55,540 bases of DNA, from NCBI RefSeq assembly GCF_000417505.1, contig NZ_APHY01000007.1:1-55540 (forward strand), given 5' to 3'. Under the pieces are notes generated by a model. It was not told the origin of the DNA and did no database searches. It worked only from the letters and a program-made list of their open reading frames with translations. The DNA comes from Megasphaera sp. NM10 (GTDB taxonomy: Bacteria; Bacillota; Negativicutes; Veillonellales; Megasphaeraceae). The stretch's first letter is position 1. The number at the start of each line of letters is the position of its first letter. Position numbers and translations under genes: made by a program. Positions 49,821 to 55,540 of the stretch are shown here, in pieces.

Positions 49821-49871
49821 TTCCGGTACCAACCCGGCGCTTTAAAAGAACCTGCCTTATGTGTCACGCGT

Positions 49872-49901
49872 AGTATATCATACTTGAAGGGGTCTTGCCA
49901 A
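49872..49901 (-). promoter_or_regulatory. Promoter of the ECF gene
   Basis: On the minus strand -35 TTGGCA (49901-49896) is followed after 18 bp by -10 TATACT (49877-49872). Transcription would begin about 140 nt before the start codon, leaving a structured leader. Confidence 0.75.
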
Positions 49902-50060
49902 TAGTAATTGGGAATATTGTGAATCTTTACACAAGCATAATGGAGGATAAAGGCCTTCGGCCGCAGTTGGCAAAGAAACACGGTCCAGCAAGAACGGGCT
50001 GTGGATTTTTCTCCAGCAGGCTCGCCCTCTATCATGAATCAAACTTCAACCCTGAAAAAG

Positions 50061-50107
50061 AAAGGGACTGTACGCGATAGCACAAAGCTTCATGCGACAG
50101 TCCCTTT
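50061..50107. terminator. Hairpin terminator at the tRNA-Leu attachment site
   Basis: AAAGGGACTGT pairs with ACAGTCCCTTT across a loop containing gatagcacaaagcttcatgcg, nearly the same loop as in the hairpin at 1351-1396. It directly follows the 3' end of the tRNA-Leu fragment, where it would have ended the original tRNA transcript. Confidence 0.75.
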
Positions 50108-50163
50108 TGGTGCGAGTGGAGGGACTTGAACCCTCACGCCGTGAGGCGCCAGATCCTAAGTCT
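50108..50163 (-). tRNA. Truncated tRNA-Leu (anticodon TAG), 3' part only; prophage attachment site
   Basis: The minus strand holds the anticodon loop CTTAGGA, the 3' stem, the long variable arm (gcctcacggcgtg), the T arm (TTCAAGT), acceptor CACTCGC and ACCA. The D arm and 5' acceptor are absent and replaced by unrelated sequence (gcaaaggtagttg). This is the fragment displaced when a phage integrates into the 3' half of a tRNA gene. It marks the host-side end of the prophage. The restored full tRNA-Leu should lie at the far end, outside the window. Confidence 0.85.
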
Positions 50164-50407
50164 CAACTACCTTTGCTAAAAATGGCTTAGTTATGCGGTT
50201 TGGCTAATCTCTGGACAACATCATAATGTGAATAAGTCGCATTAAATCGTATTAAAGTGATACTCGCGGGGTCAAAAATGGGGTCATATCTTTTTGACTG
50301 TAATACTAATGTGATACAGCAAATCGGCGTCCACTCACAATGGAATGGGCGTCGCTTTCTTATATTATAAATAAAAGGCAGCTCATTTCGAGCTGTCATT
50401 TTTGAGT
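50164..50407. other. Phage-end spacer with a terminator-like hairpin
   Basis: The spacer between the tRNA-Leu fragment and the HTH gene contains a hairpin CAGCTC-atttc-GAGCTG (50382-50398) with T-rich flanks on both sides, which could end the HTH transcript. A 70-codon open frame on the minus strand (50187-50399) has no recognisable features and is not called as a gene. Confidence 0.5.
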
Positions 50408-50609
50408 TTATTTATGCTCCGGTCCAAAAAGTCTTTCCATACCGGCTTTAGTCACAAACCATGTTCCGGCCGATTTTCTGGCTTCTGCATTTGTAAATCT
50501 AGGCGGGGCCTTTTTTATATCCCGTGCAGGCTTGCCTAACAGTAATCTGGGCCAGTCCCCAACGTTCGGCCGCTTCTTTCGCGGTCATAATATCATCTAA
50601 CGTGCTCAT
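50408..50609 (-). pseudogene. Small HTH protein (excisionase/MerR-like), frameshifted
   Basis: From ATG 50609 (GAGGTGAT upstream) the frame reads MSTLDDIMTAKEAAERWGLA then QITVRQACTGYKK, a winged-helix start, and stops soon after a run of six A. In the next frame it continues APPRFTNAEARKSAGTWFVT and KAGMERLFGPEHK to the stop at 50408. Five A instead of six would give a continuous 66-residue protein. Its place beside the attachment site would suit an excisionase, but related HTH proteins have other roles. Confidence 0.65.
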
Positions 50610-50672
50610 CATATCACCTCTTTTTCGCTGTTTTGTCAATCGTTTTTCGATTGATTGTAATAAAAAAAATAT

Positions 50673-50707
50673 GCCAGCAACTCTAGTATTTTCCTAGTGT
50701 TGCTGGC
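50673..50707 (-). terminator. Terminator of the phage lysis operon
   Basis: GCCAGCAAC and GTTGCTGGC form a 9-bp stem extended by CTAG/CTAG, followed on the minus strand by ATATTTTTTTT. It lies 16 bp after the last lysis-operon gene. Confidence 0.88.
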
Positions 50708-50722
50708 TTTTTCATTTAGACT

Positions 50723-51013
50723 CTATGCTGTTTTCTGTTCGTTACTCGTGCTCTTGCTCAGCACAAATTTAATACCCCAAATAGTCCCATTGATAAGTAA
50801 AGGCAATACAAATTTATCGCGAATCGCATTCCAGCCAGTTTCAGACGCGGCCTGTGCCTGTACCTGGATCACGAACTTATCAGCTACGGATTCAAGTGCT
50901 GCCATCCCTTCAGCGCTCAAGCTTTCAACAATTTGCTGTTTCGCAGATTCTACTACATCGCTCGCATCCAGTGCTGCCAGCATACCGTCACGTACTTCTG
51001 TCCATTTACTCAT
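50723..51013 (-). CDS. Small phage protein of unknown function
   Basis: This is a 96-residue protein starting MSKWTEVRDGMLAALDASDV, mostly helical, with a hydrophobic stretch FVLPLLINGTIWGIKFVL near the C-terminus that could insert into or touch a membrane. ATGGAGGTAAAAACT lies upstream of the ATG. It is the last gene after holin and amidase. A lysis accessory or superinfection role is possible but unsupported. Confidence 0.65.
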   Translation of the reverse strand: MSKWTEVRDGMLAALDASDVVESAKQQIVESLSAEGMAALESVADKFVIQVQAQAASETGWNAIRDKFVLPLLINGTIWGIKFVLSKSTSNEQKTA

Positions 51014-51048
51014 AGTTTTTACCTCCATAAAAATACAATATAATAGTT

Positions 51049-51633
51049 TTAATTGTTAGATTGTTCGTAATCTGTTACGCCCCTAGCAATAGCCCGGGCA
51101 ATGTCGTCCCAATGCTCTACTAACACCAACATGTCATCATCATTGTCGATAAAAGCCGTTTCGACTAAGACGGCAGGCATATCTGTATACCGTAGTACCA
51201 GCAAGTCTGTCATTTCTTTTACGCCTCTATCGACAGTATCAATGCTGTTGATGAGTTGCGATTGGATGCACTGAGCTAAATTGCCTCCGTTACTCATCCG
51301 GTTATAGCACTCAACCTCGGTGCCGCGAGCAGTGCCCGAAGCGGCGTTACAGTGGATGCTGACAAAAATATCAGCGCCCCATTCGTTAGCGGTTTCAGTA
51401 ACAGTCATACCTTGGCGATCATCATAGTCGCTACGCCCTGCCGGCGTCGGTGCTAAATTGTCGCTTTGCATTAAATAACTTTCACAGCCAGCCGCTTCAA
51501 GATATTTTTGTACAGCAGTACCGATTTTTGCTGCTACATCGCATTCGCGCAAATCTACATTTCCATTCGTGTCATAATGCACCGCACCACTATCATACTT
51601 AATATCATGGCCCGGATTGATAAATACCTTCAT
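51049..51633 (-). CDS. N-acetylmuramoyl-L-alanine amidase (Amidase_3), phage endolysin
   Basis: The 194-residue protein is a single Amidase_3 zinc hydrolase that cuts the peptide from the glycan. Metal ligands are visible in INPGHDIKYDSG (His at 9), RECDVAAKI (Glu) and VSIHCNAA (His near 94), with the catalytic Glu in VLVETAFIDN (near 158). It has no signal peptide and no cell-wall-binding domain. It overlaps the holin gene by 4 bp, the usual holin-endolysin pair. Confidence 0.92.
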   Translation of the reverse strand: MKVFINPGHDIKYDSGAVHYDTNGNVDLRECDVAAKIGTAVQKYLEAAGCESYLMQSDNLAPTPAGRSDYDDRQGMTVTETANEWGADIFVSIHCNAASGTARGTEVECYNRMSNGGNLAQCIQSQLINSIDTVDRGVKEMTDLLVLRYTDMPAVLVETAFIDNDDDMLVLVEHWDDIARAIARGVTDYEQSNN

Positions 51634-52079
51634 TTCTGTACCGTCCTTTCATTTTTATCTGTTAATTGCTCTAAGGTTGCTCTTAATTTCCCCGGGATGG
51701 GTAATCCCGCTTTCGCTGCATTTTCCACGATTGACAGCCCTTCATTACCTAAGAAGAACCATACCACCAATGATTGTACAGCCGGCCGGCCCGTGGCACG
51801 GTCCAGCTCGTGAGCCAGTGCCACTAATAGCAGAATGACGATTTTTTTGCAGATTCCCTTAAAGCCTTTTTGACTATTCAATGCCAAATTAGGGTTAATA
51901 TAGGCTGCTAAGATTCCCGTCACGTAGTCGATAGCCATGGCTACCAGCAGCGCTTCAATTACATCATTCCAGCCGATGAGATACGAAAACGCCGTACCAA
52001 CACATGACACTATGGCTCCCCACCCCATAGCGGCCCCGCCAGGGACCATCTCGCGAAAAAAAGTTATGATTGATTCCAA
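51630..52079 (-). CDS. Phage holin (phage_holin_4 type)
   Basis: This is a 149-residue protein with about three membrane segments. Typical stretches are LLVAMAIDYVTGILAAYIN, KGFKGICKKIVILLLVALAH and VWFFLGNEGLSIVENAAKAG followed by P. It starts at TTG 52079, immediately after the stop codon of the preceding gene, with GGGGG upstream. It would make the holes that release the amidase. Confidence 0.88.
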   Translation of the reverse strand: MESIITFFREMVPGGAAMGWGAIVSCVGTAFSYLIGWNDVIEALLVAMAIDYVTGILAAYINPNLALNSQKGFKGICKKIVILLLVALAHELDRATGRPAVQSLVVWFFLGNEGLSIVENAAKAGLPIPGKLRATLEQLTDKNERTVQK

Positions 52080-52241
52080 TTACGTGCCCCCGTTCTGCTT
52101 GGTTGTCTCTGTTGTGGTGGTCTGCTTGTCAGCGGCTTCAGCGGCAGCCATGACGTCCATGATGGCATTGTGTGGGCAGTCATCCCAGGGGCAACGGCCA
52201 TCGTCGTTTAAGATATTTCCGCAAAATTCACAAAATTCCAT
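52080..52241 (-). CDS. Small Cys-rich phage protein (zinc-ribbon-like, 53 aa)
   Basis: The ORF starts MEFCEFCGNILNDDGRCPWD, continues DCPHNAIMDVMAAAE and ends in a Thr/Gln-rich tail. CEFC and CPWDDC form two Cys pairs that look like a small zinc ribbon. GGAGGGATGAAAC lies before the ATG. It is directly joined to the holin gene. Function unknown. Confidence 0.7.
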   Translation of the reverse strand: MEFCEFCGNILNDDGRCPWDDCPHNAIMDVMAAAEAADKQTTTTETTKQNGGT

Positions 52242-52253
52242 GTTTCATCCCTC

Positions 52254-52691
52254 CTATGCGTTCTTGATTTCCGCAGCCATATTGGCAAGTGTGTTTTTAT
52301 ACTGGCTGTCAATTTTCGAGGTATCAGCACCCAGCATAGCCGCTTTGACGCGGGCTGTGATCATGGCGTCGAGCTGAGCGTTATATTTCGTCTTGATTTC
52401 GTTGATCTTCGCTGTTTTCTTTTCAGCTTCTGTGGGTTCCGGCGGGATATATTCGACGGGCTTCCCGTCAGATCCACGCACTTTTCCGCCGAGATATTCA
52501 GCAAAATCGTCGGCCGTGATAATTTCAACGGTGACGGCATCGGATACAGCTTCCTGGGCTTTGGCTTTGAGGGCCTGCACTTTATCCGCGTTCTTGTCTT
52601 TCGTCGGGTCAAAATCGCAGATAGCAGAGTAAATGCGCTTGCCATCGGCATCAAAGGCCGCGCAGTAGTAATCTACATTGGTTCCTGTCAT
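52254..52691 (-). CDS. Phage tail-associated protein of unknown function
   Basis: This is a 145-residue protein starting MTGTNVDYYCAAFDADGKRI. It has an Ala/Lys-rich helical second half (EAEKKTAKINEIKTKYNAQL). Similar proteins lie between tail-fibre and lysis genes of Firmicute phages, so an assembly or capping role for the fibre is possible. AAGGAGATAGTACC precedes the ATG. It is the first gene of the leftward lysis run and is divergent from the recombinase. Confidence 0.65.
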   Translation of the reverse strand: MTGTNVDYYCAAFDADGKRIYSAICDFDPTKDKNADKVQALKAKAQEAVSDAVTVEIITADDFAEYLGGKVRGSDGKPVEYIPPEPTEAEKKTAKINEIKTKYNAQLDAMITARVKAAMLGADTSKIDSQYKNTLANMAAEIKNA

Positions 52692-52728
52692 GGTACTATC
52701 TCCTTATCATATAAAATGAGGTGGTAAA

Positions 52729-53754
52729 ATGCGTAATCCTAACGGATACGGATGTATCAAAAAATTGCCTGGGAAGCGGCGGCGGCCGTTTGTCTTTGTA
52801 GTGACGGAGGCGGGGCGACAAAAGCCGGTCGAATATTTTACAAATCTGGTTGACGCTCAAGTTTTCCAGGCGGACTATCATCGTGCTCATCATCATCGCT
52901 CCCTTCCAGGTCACAAAATAACATTCGCCGAGCTCTATCACCGCTGGCTACCACGGCATACGGAGGATACTCAGCCATCACAATCAACGCTGGACAGCTA
53001 TCGCAATGCGTATCAGCATCTATCTACGCTCCACGGGATGCCCGTCGAGGAGCTGCGCTATGCTGATTATCAGCGAGTCATTGACGACATGCGTAGTCAT
53101 GGGCTGTCTTACAGCAGCGTCAAAAAGGTCCGGTCGCTTATATCGCTATTGCTCAAATATGCAAACAAAATCGATCTGTCTACGACCAACTACGCGCCGC
53201 TGCTCTCTATCGGCCGCAATAAGCCGGTCCGGCCACACCATACTTTCAGCCGGCAGAAAATCAACCGGCTATGGGCGGCCGTGGATCGCCCCGGTGTCGA
53301 TACCGTGCTAATTTTGCTATATACCGGGATGCGCTGCGGTGAGATGCTACAGCTGCAAAAAGCTGACGTCCATCTGCGCCAACGTTATGTCCGCATCACG
53401 AAGAGCAAGACGGCCGCCGGCATCCGCATCATCCCAATACATCATCGCATTGCGCCGCTCATCGAGTCCCGCATGAAAAGCCCAGGTGACGCCCTCATCT
53501 GTGATGGGGACGGCCGACCATACAACTATGGACGGTACTGCACCATCTGGCGGTCGGTTATGCATCTCATCCGGGCCAATGGCCATACTACGCACGATTG
53601 CCGGCACACGGTCGCAACGCTGCTTGATAATGCCGGAGCAAACGAGACGGCAAAACGCCGCATCCTCGGCCATGCTGGAGGCGACATCACAGAGCGCGTC
53701 TACACGCACAAAAACCTGCGACAGCTCCGTAAATGCATCGAATTACTCAAATAA
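52729..53754 (+). CDS. Tyrosine recombinase, candidate tail-fibre invertase
   Basis: This is a 341-residue complete tyrosine recombinase. An N-terminal DNA-binding region (~1-60) leads to a core-binding helical domain (~65-165, FAELYHRWLPRH, LDSYRNAYQHLS). The catalytic domain has Arg in TGMRCGEML, Lys in TKSKTAAGI, HDCRHTVAT (H-x-x-R), His in LGHAGGD and Tyr in ERVYTH. It lies between the tail and lysis genes, reads against them, and is not at the expected integrase end. With the inverted tail-fibre cassettes 0.4 kb downstream, a DNA-inversion role like Rci is more likely than integration. AGGTGGTAAA precedes the ATG. Confidence 0.85.
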   Translation: MRNPNGYGCIKKLPGKRRRPFVFVVTEAGRQKPVEYFTNLVDAQVFQADYHRAHHHRSLPGHKITFAELYHRWLPRHTEDTQPSQSTLDSYRNAYQHLSTLHGMPVEELRYADYQRVIDDMRSHGLSYSSVKKVRSLISLLLKYANKIDLSTTNYAPLLSIGRNKPVRPHHTFSRQKINRLWAAVDRPGVDTVLILLYTGMRCGEMLQLQKADVHLRQRYVRITKSKTAAGIRIIPIHHRIAPLIESRMKSPGDALICDGDGRPYNYGRYCTIWRSVMHLIRANGHTTHDCRHTVATLLDNAGANETAKRRILGHAGGDITERVYTHKNLRQLRKCIELLK

Positions 53755-53943
53755 TTGTTACTAATGCGATACTATACGAGCCGCATATAGACGCATAAAC
53801 CCGTCCGCTGTGCGGCTCTATCACTGTTACTATTGATACTCTAAAAATCAGCATATCTGCATCTATAGACGATTTCATTTCATGCGGACTACCGACGATG
53901 CGGTTAATGCTGTATTTCTCATTTATCTAAAAAGTATTGATAA
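53755..53943. other. Spacer after the recombinase gene
   Basis: No gene was seen. GAGCCGCA (53779-53786) and TGCGGCTC (53811-53818) can pair across a 24-nt loop, a possible weak terminator. Two short related blocks (catatagacg and atctatagacg) occur. Confidence 0.4.
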
Positions 53944-54150
53944 TCATGGCTTTTGCATCCGGTTTAGATGCTCGTCCAGCTCTTTATATAACTGGCCGAT
54001 GAGGGCATCGCTGAAAACTACGCCGTAGCTTTCGGACACCACTTTCATCGTGTAAATTGTATCATTTACGGCACCCGCTACGACACTTGGACGTTTTTTC
54101 TCGTCGTCAGTTCCAAGCATGAGGTATACGGATTTGTCGCGTTCGGTCAT
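53944..54150 (-). CDS. Small phage protein of unknown function (68 aa)
   Basis: This ORF starts MTERDKSVYLMLGTDDEKKR and ends DEHLNRMQKP. It has AAAGGAG at 54160-54166, 9 bp before the ATG. Its ribosome-binding site ends 2 bp before the inverted repeat at 54169, so inversion of the adjacent segment would leave the gene intact. No family was recognised. Confidence 0.65.
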   Translation of the reverse strand: MTERDKSVYLMLGTDDEKKRPSVVAGAVNDTIYTMKVVSESYGVVFSDALIGQLYKELDEHLNRMQKP

Positions 54151-54166
54151 TTCATTTATCTCCTTT

Positions 54167-54382
54167 CAACAGTGGGGAAGTGCGACAGAAGAAACTAAAA
54201 CTAGTTTTGATGTTAAGCTAAATATCACAATGACTGTTATATGCGCCATTCCGTATGATATATCGAATAAAGCAAGTAGCGCATGCTACTTATGCCACAT
54301 TAATTCAACTGCTACATCATTAACATTTGGTGCAAATACAGTTCCGTACGGATATGGGTGGATTGCTATCGGCAAACAATAA
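54167..54382 (+). pseudogene. Silent tail-fibre C-terminal cassette 1 (no start codon)
   Basis: The plus strand reads QQWGSATEETKTSFDVKLNI, then TMTVICAIPYDISNKASSAC, and ends YGYGWIAIGKQ before a stop. This has the QWG entry and WIAIG ending of phage tail-fibre C-terminal domains (gp53-like). It has no start codon or constant part. It begins at the left inverted repeat, and upstream of that is the ribosome-binding site of an opposite gene. It is therefore a spare end that could be expressed only after inversion. Confidence 0.75.
54169..54178 (+). repeat. Left inverted repeat of the candidate invertible segment
   Basis: ACAGTGGGGA, the exact reverse complement of 54570-54579. It encodes the QWG turn at the entry of cassette 1. 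Confidence 0.7.
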
Positions 54383-54579
54383 TGCATCGTGCTTTATTTG
54401 TCCCATCATTTCCACTAGAAAAATCGTTGTGTATTTTAAATCTAACAGTCCCGAGCTCATTTGCTAATTTAGTTGTAGTATTTGTTGTTGTTTCATGTAT
54501 TGCAACTGCGCATAGCAATTCTGTTGGCGGTGTGAGCGGAGGATACACCCATTGTTCTTCAGCTAACAATCCCCACTGT
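54366..54579 (-). pseudogene. Silent tail-fibre C-terminal cassette 2 (no start codon)
   Basis: The minus strand from the right inverted repeat reads QWGLLAEEQWVYPPLTPPTE, then LLCAVAIHETTTNTTTKLAN and GTVRFKIHN, and ends KARCIIVCR before a stop. It has the same layout as cassette 1 (QWG entry, two beta-rich blocks, hydrophobic final strand) with a different sequence. Its last 17 bp overlap the end of cassette 1 on the other strand. It has no constant part. Confidence 0.7.
54570..54579 (-). repeat. Right inverted repeat of the candidate invertible segment
   Basis: TCCCCACTGT on the plus strand, the exact reverse complement of 54169-54178. It lies between the stop codon of cassette 3 and the QWG entry of cassette 2. 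Confidence 0.7.
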
Positions 54580-54768
54580 CTAATGCCCTATCGCAATGCA
54601 CTTCGGAGAGCTCCCGGTATTGGAGCCGTTAAGCCGAAACTGTACCGTGCTCGTGGTTGTTTGTTTGTCATTCCAGATAATACAGCTGTCCGTAGTATCT
54701 GCTATATAGCCGCATATATTCGCAACACAAATAAACACACCATTAGGAAATGCGATAGGGAAAGAAGC
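54580..54768 (-). pseudogene. Tail-fibre C-terminal cassette 3, cut by the IS element
   Basis: The minus strand reads ASFPIAFPNGVFICVANICG, then IADTTDSCIIWND and ends GSSPKCIAIGH before the stop at 54580. FPIAFPN and the final CIAIG are strong tail-fibre C-terminal motifs. The expected QWG entry and the fibre body are missing because the left end of an IS256-family element starts at about 54769. This was probably the expressed end before the insertion. Confidence 0.75.
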
Positions 54769-55540
54769 GGGAGTGTAAAATAGTTTGTGTAAATCGGTAT
54801 TGCATGAATCTACTTTATGCCCCATACTGGGGTAAACAAAGATAAGGACGGTAACAGAATGGCAAAGTGTAAAACTCCACCAACTACCCCAGGCGAGCAG
54901 ATTGCTCAGCAAATCCTCAACAACTACGACATCAAGAGCGCGGAAGACGTACAGGACGTCCTGAAGCAGATTTTTGGCCCCATTTTTGAGTCCATGCTCA
55001 AAGGTGAGATGGAAAATCATCTCGGCCATAAGAAGCATGAGCGCTCCGAAGACGGTGACAATGTCCGGAACGGCTATTCATCCAAGACGCTCAAGACCTC
55101 TCTGGGCGAGGTTCCTATCCGCGTCCCTAGGGATCGCCAGAGTACGTTTGAACCGCAGATCATCAAGAAGCACCAGCGCGACGTTTCGTCCATCGAGGGC
55201 AAGGTACTGGCGATGTATGCCCGTGGCATGAGCCAACGCGACATCGCTGCAACCATCGAAGACATCTACGGCTTCCAGATGTCACATGAACAGATCTCCA
55301 CCATCACAGGCTGCGTCATGGAAGAGGTCGAGGCATGGCGGAATCGTCCGCTCCAGTCGTTCTATCCATTTGCTTTCGTCGACTGCATCTACGTATCGCT
55401 GCGCACGGAGTATGGCGTCCAGCAGGTGGCCGTCTATGTCATGCTTGCCTATGACGTCAACGGCTGCAAGGATGTCCTTGGCCTCTGGATCAACGAGACG
55501 GAGAGCAAGCATGCCTGGATGCAGATCTTCGACGAGCTGA
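54769..55540 (+). mobile_element. IS256-family insertion sequence, left part
   Basis: The element starts near 54769 with GGGAGTGTAAAATAGTTTGT, which looks like the terminal inverted repeat of IS256-type elements, 90 bp before the transposase start. The candidate 8-bp target site is just left of it (aaagaagc or aagaagcg). The right end is outside the window. It splits tail-fibre cassette 3. Confidence 0.75.
54859..55540 (+). CDS. IS256-family transposase (Transposase_mut), truncated by window end
   Basis: The reading frame from ATG 54859 is open to the window end (227 codons; the family is ~400). It reads MAKCKTPPTTPGEQIAQQIL, then the family blocks EMENHLGHKKHER, NVRNGYSSKTLKT, GEVPIRVPRDR and MYARGMSQRDI. 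A catalytic-core start FVDCIYVSLRT carries the first Asp, followed by KDVLGLWI. AAGGACGG lies upstream. Confidence 0.9.
   Translation, partial: MAKCKTPPTTPGEQIAQQILNNYDIKSAEDVQDVLKQIFGPIFESMLKGEMENHLGHKKHERSEDGDNVRNGYSSKTLKTSLGEVPIRVPRDRQSTFEPQIIKKHQRDVSSIEGKVLAMYARGMSQRDIAATIEDIYGFQMSHEQISTITGCVMEEVEAWRNRPLQSFYPFAFVDCIYVSLRTEYGVQQVAVYVMLAYDVNGCKDVLGLWINETESKHAWMQIFDEL

Larger units (their letters stand above)
50108..55540. mobile_element. Left end of a prophage (attachment site, lysis and tail-fibre region)
   Basis: From the tRNA-Leu fragment rightwards come a frameshifted HTH gene, a small phage protein, amidase, holin, small Cys-rich protein, a tail-associated protein, a tyrosine recombinase, tail-fibre cassettes and an IS element. 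Late genes run leftwards towards the attachment site. Capsid, packaging and replication genes would lie to the right of the window if the prophage is complete. The region is more A+T-rich than the host part. Confidence 0.8.

Noticed and set aside
49821-49866. preQ1 or THF riboswitch before the ECF gene.
   Set aside because: An AGGTTC block recalls preQ1-I, but the following CCC and A-rich tail are missing, and THF aptamer motifs are absent. It is left as an unassigned leader.
50187-50399. 70-codon ORF next to the tRNA-Leu fragment as a phage gene.
   Set aside because: It has no convincing ribosome-binding site, no recognisable motif, and overlaps a terminator-like hairpin.
52729-53754. Calling the tyrosine recombinase the phage integrase.
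   Set aside because: The attachment fragment lies at the lysis end, so the integrase is expected at the other end. The gene is within the late region next to inverted cassettes. Integrase remains possible, but inversion fits better.

Overview
The window reads as a chromosomal segment of a diderm Firmicute of the Negativicutes, most like Megasphaera or a close Veillonellaceae relative. It combines Firmicute-type genes (GatCAB, ECF transporter, a Firmicute-type phage lysis cassette) with outer-membrane machinery (TonB-type receptor, ExbB/ExbD, FecCD-type ABC importer). This placement is inferred from gene content only; no search was run. Nearly all genes lie on the minus strand. The core is visibly G+C-rich and the phage part at the right end is visibly more A+T-rich.

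Layout. (1) 1-1400: four tRNA genes (Arg, Arg, Gly, Pro) and a plus-strand AroD-like protein that appears to have lost its active site. (2) 1415-4617: gatC-gatA-gatB. (3) 5024-19950: one long cobalamin regulon read leftwards from a TTGACA promoter and a cobalamin riboswitch with its own terminator. It encodes exbB, exbD, an outer-membrane receptor whose N-terminus is a TonB-type membrane anchor, a BtuFCD/FecBCD-like importer, then cbiD-F-G-H-J-ET-A-C of the anaerobic corrin pathway. Salvage and synthesis are thus under one B12 sensor. The missing methyltransferase cbiL is at 39.1-39.8 kb. (4) 19945-27231: a type IV pilus or competence-type cluster (two ATPases, platform protein, five pilin-like proteins, short prepilin peptidase, PilM/N/O-like proteins) behind a hairpin that covers the first ribosome-binding site. 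(5) 27584-31853: trkA with two trkH genes. (6) 32165-36285: a c-di-GMP phosphodiesterase and a diguanylate cyclase. (7) 36394-48827: mreB-mreC-mreD-mrdA-minD-rodA, a radical SAM pair, cbiL, rng and a frameshifted lipase. (8) 49098-49901: an ECF substrate-binding protein behind an attenuator-like leader. (9) 50108-55540: the lysis end of a prophage bounded by a displaced tRNA-Leu 3' fragment, and a left IS256-family element that runs off the window.

Most interesting parts. At 54167-54768, between the lysis genes and the IS, there are three start-less C-terminal pieces of phage tail fibre. Two face each other inside a segment of about 0.4 kb bounded by a perfect 10-bp inverted repeat, at the point where each reads QWG. 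A complete tyrosine recombinase gene lies about 0.4 kb away. This is the arrangement of a shufflon (invertible alternative C-termini). Second, the receptor at 16225-18582 has the Ser16/His20 pattern of TonB at its own N-terminus, directly after exbB-exbD, in the place where tonB would be expected. Intergenic regions also carry a family of 7-bp-period repeat arrays, shared-loop hairpins and MITE-like elements.

Three genes (cbiH, the lipase, a phage HTH gene) each need one base change to read through. They may be real mutations or sequence errors.
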